NCBI GenBank assembly: GCA_963921425.1
Contig: OY992832.1
Coordinates: 930,001-994,000, forward strand
DNA: 64,000 nt
Reading direction: 5' to 3'
From: Dryas octopetala
Lineage: Eukaryota > Streptophyta > Magnoliopsida > Rosales > Rosaceae
The notes beneath the pieces are model-generated. The model made no database searches, had not been told where the DNA came from, and was given only the letters and a program-made list of their open reading frames with translations. Shown one piece after another: positions 56,880 to 64,000 of the stretch. The stretch's first letter is position 1. Every line of letters starts with the position of its first letter. Position numbers and translations under genes: made by a program.

Positions 56880-57400
56880 TGTATAGAAAAATTGAGACAA
56901 TCACATCTGATTGGAAGCAAACACATCTAAGTAGGGGTGGGTGAATCCAGAAATTTCTGTGGGAGTGGGCAGCCAATGACATACCAATACAATTAGATTT
57001 ATACTTTTGATCTACAAGACTCAACTTCACTCCATTATATGATCCACGTTTTTCTTTTTCATAGCCTTAGAAAATTAGTTGAGTTGTAAGGCAAAAAAAG
57101 ATTAAATGAATTAGTTGTTATTGTTTGCCAAAAAAAAAAAGAATACTTTGGGATCAAAACCAATAACTGTACAGAGCTTCACAACATACCACGAACCTGC
57201 AAAATCAAACACTGGTATGCATGTTGTGCATTGTGTGTATGTAAAAACAACTGAAAAGGAGGCAACATTAAGTGGACTTTTTAATCAATGTCTCCGACTG
57301 ATCCCATGTGTCCAGCTTCCAAACATCTGTGTCAGTGATGGGTTTTATATACCTTACCTAAACTGTTAGCAGAAATATAGAACTTTCTATCTTGGAGACA
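56880..57400. other. Decayed sequence shared with blocks 1 and 2
   Basis: The minus-strand frame KLSLVDQKYKSNCIGMSLAA also occurs at 35185-35280 and 49080-49190 with few changes. I cannot assign it to a family; its persistence in three copies reflects shared ancestry, not necessarily coding. Confidence 0.45.
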
Positions 57401-57488
57401 TTTACCACTCAACATTACCTCAGTGAGCTCCATCAAGGCATCAAGTCATTGTAATCTGCAAAAGCCATTCAGAAATCACAGGTAGTGA
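57401..57488 (-). pseudogene. Displaced LysRS catalytic exon (block 3)
   Basis: Reverse complement includes FMAFADYND-like and LMELTE-like codons with a short internal duplication (CATCAAGGCATCAAGTCAT). It is placed upstream of exons it should follow. Confidence 0.6.
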
Positions 57489-57647
57489 CACACAGACATT
57501 TACCACTCAACATTGTAATCTCCTTCATTTGATTTAATGGAAAACAATATAAGGAATAGGTGTATCAATGTTGGAAGGGACACACGGGCAATGCAATGTT
57601 GGTATAGTTTAACAGTGAACTGTACACAAAATAAGGTAGTTTTGATT

Positions 57648-57721
57648 TGCTCTTGTTGAGAGTCGAACTCAAGACCTCCTGCTTACTAAACGGGTGCTCT
57701 AACCAACTGAGCTACGAGAGC
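57648..57721 (-). tRNA. tRNA-Thr (AGU), decaying copy
   Basis: Same 74-base layout as 37252, but one acceptor pair and one anticodon-stem pair are mismatched (C-to-T changes GCTCTTG and CTCCTGC on the plus strand). The internal A and B boxes are intact. Probably a pseudogene. Confidence 0.7.
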
Positions 57722-57959
57722 ATATTGCATGTATGATATGGGTGTGCCGCATAACATAAGGAGACACGTCAACTTTTTTCATGAAAAAAATAAATCATCC
57801 ATGAAAGCAAAGAGAGAGAGGGAGGAGAGCTCTATCTATCTGGAGAGAATTCCATTACCTTTTTTACCCCATGAGTGGTGACTTCCCTCCTCTTTTCATA
57901 TTGGATATGACATACAGACAATGCAATGCTGGTACACACAGAATGAGGTAGTTTTGATT

Positions 57960-58033
57960 TGCTCTCGTTGAGAGTCGAACTCAAGACCTCCCGCTTACTA
58001 AACGGGTGCTCTAACCAACTGAGCTACGAGAGC
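57960..58033 (-). tRNA. tRNA-Thr (anticodon AGU)
   Basis: Identical to the copies at 37252 and 51806. It lies 240 bp from the decaying copy and shares with it the GGTAGTTTTGATT left flank, indicating local tandem duplication. Confidence 0.93.
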
Positions 58034-58589
58034 ATATTGTATTATGGGGTAATTATAACAAGCCACCTTTATTTGGAGAACAGCAATGTAAATTGTTGAG
58101 AAAGATTGCATTGCCGAAGAGGCTAACAACAGTGATATATCTAATTTTCATTGATCACATGAAAAAGACACAAGCATCTACAGATAAAGAATACTTACAG
58201 CAATTAATGGATTAGTTAATTGGGCAACACCAGCACCCCATCATGAGCGGTTTATAGTCCTCATGGCAAAAGGTTTTAAAGTAGAAAAACTTTGCTGACT
58301 TCCAAGTTCCAACGCCAACTGAGATAAGATAATGAATATGGAGCAGAAAAGGAAATACAAACATTGACAATAAATAATAAATATAAAAAGAAGTGAGTGA
58401 ATTGGGGTGACAAGAATTTGATACCTTGCACCAGCCATGACTTGGATTGGACCCTCCGAGTTCCCACCACCATGTTACATGTAAAGCATCATATCTGGAA
58501 TCTGGAGTCTGTAGGTAGGGCATTCCATTACCTATTTACCTTTAACCCCCCATGAGTCATGTCATGACGCAGTTCTTCGATCAAGTCGA

Positions 58590-58900
58590 CTCTCACGACG
58601 GAATTAGGGTTTCTAGGGAGGAGGAGTTTGATCCAGGAATGGGAATGGGTATCGGAAACGCGGTGAAGGAGTGGAAGCATTAGGAGGAGAAAGAGAAGGT
58701 TCTCTACTCTGAGAGGTCTGTGCCTGTGTGTGTGTTAGTAGAATGAATAGTGAATGGAGGTGACTGTTATAGACCGATTTAATTTGTAACCCAGACTGAG
58801 GCGGTGCGTGATTTTTACGCTTCCTAATGTCGGTTAGCCTTAGCGCTATTTTTACGCTGGGCTTGGCCTTTGGGCTTCACCATTGGGTTTGGCCCATCAT
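58590..58900 (-). promoter_or_regulatory. Translation-gene-type promoter and leader, copy P4
   Basis: Telo-box (GGAATTAGGGTTTCTAG, plus strand), GGCGGTGCGTGATTTTTACG, CTTGGCCTTTGGGCTTCACC and TTTGGCCCATCATGG. The body of decayed LysRS exons lies downstream on the minus strand, so this was probably the LysRS promoter. Confidence 0.55.
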
Positions 58901-59400
58901 GGCCATCCCAAATTTAATATTTGGGCCGGGCTTTCCGGGCTTTCGTTTTTTTTTTTTTTGGTCTATTCTTCTGTTAATTTAAATGAAATATTTATATGGC
59001 CAAACGGATCAAACTGCCAATTTCCGCGCTTTTGTTTTAAACGGATCAAACTGCCAATTCTTCTGTTAATTTAAATGAAATATTTAATTTTTTCAATAAA
59101 ATTTTTAAATGTATCTGTTTTGTTAAAAAAATAGTAATAAATAAATAAAGGTTACAAATTTTATTTAATTTTTTTTCTGAAAAATGTAAAATTTCACTAA
59201 TAAAATATAAAGATAATTACAAAAAAGTCCACTTTTAAAGCCTTTTATAAAAAAAAACACACCTAAAAAGTTGAACAACAAATAAGGTCATGTTCTGTTT
59301 GTTGACTCACCATGCAGAAGGTTTCGAGTCCTTGGATAACCAAACATACATTAACTTTTGATAAAACAGAAGGATTCAATTAAAATTGCAAGCATCTAAA
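58901..59400. other. AT-rich spacer
   Basis: It contains two near-identical short copies of AACGGATCAAACTGCCAATT (about 59005 and 59040). No gene. Confidence 0.45.
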
Positions 59401-59405
59401 CTTAA

Positions 59406-61725
59406 TTATAATGAGGATGGATTTGGTGGAATTGAGACTTGAACAGTTCCTTGAAGCATCTGTGTGACATCCTTCATGGTGGGTCTTAGTGATGGATCCT
59501 GTTGAATGCACCATAATGCGATCCTCACATACTTTTCCATCGTCTCGAATCTCGATGTCATCCATTGCCTCATTATCACTCTCCAGTAGCAGATGAAACT
59601 CTTCCTGCAGCAAATAATCTCTAACAACAAAATCCCGTAACTGTAAACATCCACCTTGACTGTGACAGGCAAGCTTTTGAACCATTCAGGGGCCACATAC
59701 CCTTTTGTTCCCCTGATTGCAGTGCTAGTTCGAGTTTGGTCCATTTTCAAAATCTTGGCTACTCCAAAGTCAGCAATTCTTGCTGTGAAAGAGTCATCCA
59801 GAAGAATGTTATGAGGCTTAATGTCACAATGTATTATTTGGCTGCTACACTCCTCATGCAAATACAAGAGCCCTCTTGCAGTTCCCAAGGCAATTTCCCT
59901 TCTTCGGTACCAGTTTGGCCTCGACTCTGCAAAGAGGAAGCTTGCTAGAGAGCCATTGCTCATAAACTCGTACACAAGAATTCGGTGTTGCCCCTCGTTA
60001 CAAAATCCAAGCAGTTGGACTAAATTTCTGTGATTTGTTCTGCCAATTGCGCTCACTTCAGCTTTAAATTCCAAATCACTTTCACAAACCATAGCATCCA
60101 ATCTTTTGACAGCAACACATTTCCCATTATCAGATGCTAAAACTCCTTTAAAAACTGTTGCAAAAGCACCACGACCTAGTTCTTCCTTGAATCCATTGGT
60201 AGCTTCTTTCAGTTCCATGTAAGTGAAACTTTTCAGATTAATGCCTTGAATGAGTGGGTAAAGTATACTCACCTTTGCCTTCCAAGAATAGATGCGAGAA
60301 ACAACCAAATAGGTTATTATAGAAACAATGAAATAGCTTGTTATTAGTATGAACACTGATCCAAAGAGGGCCAAAGCTGAATTATCTTTCCTTTTTGGAT
60401 GTGGGACTCCTGGTATCGAAGTAGCATTGTCTATCCTTATTTTGACCAGAGATTTCCAAATAACATTGGTGTCAATCCTCCCATTCGAAAGAGGGATTCC
60501 TTTCTTCCAACAATCCCCATTTGATTCTAAGAAAATGGCAATGGCACAGAAACAATCAGCTAGACAACTTTGCTTGCACCAATCCTCATCTACTGGCTGA
60601 AAATGCTCATAATCTCCATTAGGCCAATCTGTGTACCGCATCTCTTTAAGTTCGAAAAGATCTGTTTCTGGGTAGGCTTCATCACAGCTTTGTGAAGTGA
60701 AATTCTGTTTGCATCCTTTCAGCACATCATTTGGATCAGTTAAGATGTAACCCTCGGGGCACTGGCAACTTTTTCCTTGATCATCAAGTTGACATAAACT
60801 GTTGAACCCACATGCACCACCGCCTGTCATCTCGGCAATTGCCACGCAGATATCTGAAGGTATGAAGGACAAGGTGGACCAAGCCCTGTGCCCTGTCCCC
60901 ACACTTGGGTCATTTCTTTTAAGGTAGAAATAGGGCCTGAATACTCCATCATAGTCAAGAGTTGCTCTCTGGTAGAAATCTTGCAATGACAGTGTGGTGG
61001 TTGGCAGTATATCAGTTATGGTTCCGTTATTGTTTGTAAGGTAAATAGAGCCCGACTGGTTGAAGATGACCTGAAAGTCAGTACCCAGAGTTTGGGTTGA
61101 CCAGTAAGCATAATTAGTAGAATCCAATGGGAAATTGGTTGTATAAAATGCAACATTTCCATTAACATTAAGTGTAAAAAGGAATCTTCCTTTTGAGTAA
61201 TCTGTTGGTGTATGGCGGGCAAGTAGTGTGCTGCTTTGATTTAGAATCTGTGTGGGTAGGATTGTATCAGTTGGTTGATGAAAACTCTCCCACAAATTGA
61301 TTGAGTTTTGGTTGGCCAGCACAAAATTTCCTGTGTCGAGCATGCATGGCTGCATAGGCAACTCCAGCAGGAGAAGCAATGGATATGTGTTTGCCTGTTG
61401 CAATATAATTGAGCAGCAAATGTCCAACTGTAGTGAGTTCAACTGTGGAGCCTTTCTGGACTGGATTATCGCCATTCGCCGACCAGACAATAGTTCTTTC
61501 GGGTATTTTGTTAAACCAGATGGCTAGTAAGAAGCCATCAGAACCAATATTTTGGAAACCGAAAGCAAATTCCCCAGATGGAGATGTCCAGGAAGAGTTA
61601 CTGTCATCTGCAATGAGGGATGAGCCCAAAGATATGTTGTTGTAAGTTTGAGCAGTGGTGTAAAATGGCAGCTTTGCAAGGATAAGTAGAAAGCATAAAG
61701 CATGATATGATAGTTCAAAAGCCAT
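59406..61725 (-). pseudogene. G-type lectin S-receptor-like kinase F, nearly complete but broken
   Basis: It begins at 61725 with a normal signal peptide (MAFELSYHALCFLLILAKLP) and B-lectin start (WTSPSGEFAFGFQNIG, RTIVWSANGDN). The frame breaks near 61340 by a 4-base duplication (GCATGCATGG against GCATGG in C). The long open piece 61490-59406 then covers the rest of the ectodomain (GACGFNSLC, EDWCKQSCLADCFCAIAIF), membrane span (FILITSYFIVSIITYLVV) and kinase (GRGAFATVFKG, AVKRLD, HCDIKPHNILL, IADFGVAKIL, VAPEWF). A second loss of about 75 bases near 59600 removes the segment between CCRKSF and MEKYVRIALW and scrambles about 20 codons. It is the most diverged of the six copies, so it is the oldest branch. 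Whether a sequencing error explains the first break cannot be judged here. Confidence 0.85.
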
Positions 61726-61996
61726 GGTACTATGTTTAGAGGAGTTCACAGTGAAACAGTATATGAACATCAGTTGCATTGTATATTTGTATGATATATC
61801 ATATGCCATTGTTATATCATTTTTGTCCAGTTTTGCGGAGTCATCTACATGCAATCCTTAAACTCATCGAATATATATTCATTAAACTCATTGACAGTCC
61901 ATTAAAACCAGAGACTTAATTTGTAGCTTCTAATCTCTATAATATTTCATAGCAATGAAAATAAAGTACTCCCAAACAATATGTTTGACTGAAAGA

Positions 61997-62836
61997 CAGT
62001 GGCGGCTCAATGAAAAATGAGGTCTAAGGCAAAATTACACAGAGACTTTCTAAATATATTATCCAAAAATATTACTAATAACAAACAAAAGCTTAAGTAT
62101 GAGATACAATATTCAAGAACAATAAAACCTAATTTTAAACTTTGAAGTAATGGCTTTGCTAGTTTCCACTTGCCGCATAGATGAACTAGCCCTTCCAGCA
62201 AAAAATCAACCCGTAGGCCTGCTTCTTTTAGTTTGAAACGAGAGATATTACAGAGAATGAGAGAAAAGGAAAAAAATGGCAGATGTGAGATGTCCCCGAA
62301 AACAATTCATGAAGCAATTTTTTTTGGCCTGATCATTCATGAAGTAATTACTTCATCTATTCATGCTTTATCTCATGCCTAAGGGAATAAAAAAAATCAT
62401 AAGCCTCACTAACAAATAATGAAGAATCTCACATCTAAACATTAAACGAGAAAGTGGAAAGCCTCTTTTTGAATTCTGAGGCCTAATTGGCTAAATGTAA
62501 ATATTTTTAATGAGGCCTCCCCTAAACCCTAATTAGTGTCAAATACTTTTAATGAGGCCTCCCTCAACATGATTTTTTTTTTAATAGTGTCAAATACTTT
62601 TAATGAGGCCTCCCTCAACATGATTTTTTTTTTAATAGTGTGTCAAATACTTTTAATATGAGGCCTCCCTCAGCAACATGATTTTTTTTAATAGTGTGTC
62701 AAATACTTTTAATATGAGGCCTCCTCAACAACATGATTTTTTTTTAATAGTATGTCAAATATTTTTAATATGAGTCCTCCCTTAACATGAGGCCCTAGGC
62801 ATAGGCCTTGCTTGCCTTATGCTTGAGCCGGCATTG
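61997..62836. mobile_element. Non-autonomous hAT element (840 bp) with perfect 8-bp target duplication
   Basis: CTGAAAGA flanks both ends (61989-61996 and 62837-62844). The left end CAGTGGCGGCTCAATG and right end (complement) CAATGCCGGCTCAAGC are typical plant hAT termini. Subterminal GAGGTCTAAGGC / GGCCCTAGGCATAGGCC sequences are also characteristic. No transposase frame. Confidence 0.9.
62510..62800. repeat. Tandem ~60-bp repeats inside the hAT element
   Basis: Five to six copies of a unit with CAAATACTTTTAATGAGGCC followed by TCCCTCAACATGA and a T-run. Unit length varies with the T-run and TG dinucleotides. Confidence 0.85.
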
Positions 62837-62891
62837 CTGAAAGAGCAAAGTTTGATGTAAATCTCCTGTTTGTATGTATGTATGTTCCCAT

Positions 62892-63093
62892 GAATAATGC
62901 TATACTTACCACATTTCTTATACCACATTTTTATACCATCTCACGTGTCATTACTTTATTGGACAGAGTTTTTCTTTTTTTTTTTGGGTTTTTCTTTTTA
63001 TTTTTTAGTATCCAATGTATGAATGTCATGTAAGTTGCCACATAAGGTGGTATGAAATTATGGTATAAAAATGTGGTATATTTAGCACTACTG
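62892..63093. mobile_element. Mutator-type MITE, 202 bp, 10-bp target duplication
   Basis: ATGTTCCCAT occurs at 62882-62891 and 63094-63103. The inverted ends are GAATAATGCTATACTTACCA and (complement) CAGTAGTGCTAAATATACCA. Non-coding. Confidence 0.8.
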
Positions 63094-63103
63094 ATGTTCC
63101 CAT

Positions 63104-63595
63104 TGATGCTTTGTTTGGCATATATTAACAAACTCTTCTATCAAATAATGATTCGTTGGTCTGAGCAGTGAGCACATATGCATGGAGATTTGGATTTTGG
63201 AACATTCCACAAGTATATACCAGTGTTTTAAAAGCATTTATATATCACTGATTCACTGCCCTTGTTAAACTTATTCATACAATGACCTTTGTCACTAATA
63301 TTCTATCAAACTTTTAAGGTGCATAACAAAAAAATCAACAAGGTATTTACCAAATTAATGATGTTAGGGATCCTAAATTAGAAATTCAAATGAATTATCA
63401 TTTCATGTGTTAGTGTTGTACTTGTTATGATATAAATAAACTTTTGCATTGATCATATATAATCAATAGCACATTATCACATTATTTAGAATTCAAATTT
63501 AGGACACAAATTTAATCACTATCTCTACTCATTTCGGATGGCTAATTTTTCACACCAAAAACAAAAGAAAAGATTAATTTCAAATTAAAAATTAA
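63104..63595. other. Intergenic, nothing recognised
   Basis: AT-rich sequence between two MITEs with no gene, RNA or repeat that I can support. Confidence 0.4.
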
Positions 63596-63968
63596 GAGTA
63601 AATTATAGCAGTGGTCCTCCAACTTTATTTTTAGTATCACTTTGATTTACAAACTTGTTTTTTTAATTTATAGTTCTTGAACTTTCACCCGTGTATCATT
63701 TTAGTTTATTCCATCAATTTCATTTATGTTTTTCATCAATTTTAGTCACGTGTCAAACATGTGAGCCTCTTTTGAAGGTAAAAATGGTAGCTCATCTTCT
63801 CTTCTTCCCTCAACATGATATACGTGATTAAAATTGACAAAAAAAAATATATGGAATGGACTAAAGTGATACATAGGTGAAAGTTTGTAAATTATATAAT
63901 TCAAAAAATAAGTTTGTGGATCAAAATGATACTCGAGGTAAAATTCGAGAAACATTGGTATAATGCTC
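63596..63968. mobile_element. Mutator-like MITE with long inverted repeats
   Basis: The left arm GAGTAAATTATAGCAGTGGT and right arm (complement) GAGCATTATACCAATGTTTC are inverted. The similarity runs about 150 bp inward (TATCACTTTGATTTACAAAC against TATCATTTTGATCCACAAAC). The possible target duplication TTAAAAATTA/TCTAAAAATA is degenerate. The frame at 63746-63985 is a chance translation across it. Confidence 0.65.
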
Positions 63969-64000
63969 TCTAAAAATAAAGACAAACTAATTTTAAAAGG

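Noticed and set aside
33560-58960. Pack-MULE or Helitron explanation for the mixed gene fragments
   Set aside because: Capture of several gene fragments fits these elements, but I found no inverted terminal repeats with target duplications, and no TC...CTRR ends with hairpin, that bound any block. Kept as a tandem rearrangement.

Overview
This is plant nuclear DNA from a dicot. It is AT-rich and gene-poor, and it carries intron-bearing genes, plant-specific receptor kinases, a PLS-class PPR gene, hAT and Mutator-type miniature elements and a non-autonomous LTR element. The receptor kinase sequences look Rosaceae-like, possibly Prunus, but that is an impression and was not checked by any search.

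Left arm (1-10 kb). There is a small AT-hook nuclear protein gene (minus strand, CDS 3015-3428), a Mutator-type MITE with a perfect 10-bp target duplication (5598-5967), and an intact intronless PPR gene (8332-9999, minus).

Tandem duplication (10.3-33.4 kb). A block made of a truncated copy of the U5 snRNP GTPase gene (Snu114/CLO type, plus strand) and a G-type lectin S-receptor-like kinase (minus strand) occurs at 10.28-17.16 kb and again at 20.95-29.03 kb. Between the copies lie an intact replication-dependent histone H3.1 gene (17351-17761) and a second receptor kinase. Of six receptor kinase copies in the window (A-F), only C (24429-26843) and D (29510-31909) are open from signal peptide to kinase. 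A, B, E and F are broken. D is a chimera: B-like outside the membrane and C-like inside. Both large Snu114 copies lack the whole GTP-binding domain and carry different secondary lesions. A second histone H3 locus has been split: its promoter octamer is at 28994 and its 3' end at 33101, with receptor kinase D between them.

Scrambled region (33.4-59 kb). This consists of decayed, rearranged copies of a lysyl-tRNA synthetase gene with single exons of an NDR-type protein kinase mixed in. tRNA-Thr(AGU) genes accompany them (three canonical copies and two decayed), along with four copies of a translation-type promoter (GGGCC/GGGCTT motifs plus telo-box) and many long GA microsatellites. A young 2.0-kb LTR element carrying a PPR-like fragment (38495-40535) and a 5.6-kb satellite (40735-46357) lie in the middle. 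The satellite is the most striking structure: about 32 units of 157 bp, each built of seven diverged ~22-bp modules. Unit length varies in 22-bp steps (157, 179, 201, 223).

Right end (59-64 kb). Receptor kinase copy F (broken), a non-autonomous hAT element with a perfect 8-bp target duplication, and two further MITEs.

The intact genes do not form a pathway. The window is better read as a fast-changing receptor kinase cluster in which housekeeping gene fragments (U5 GTPase, histone H3, Lys-tRNA synthetase, NDR kinase, tRNA-Thr) have been co-amplified and broken.
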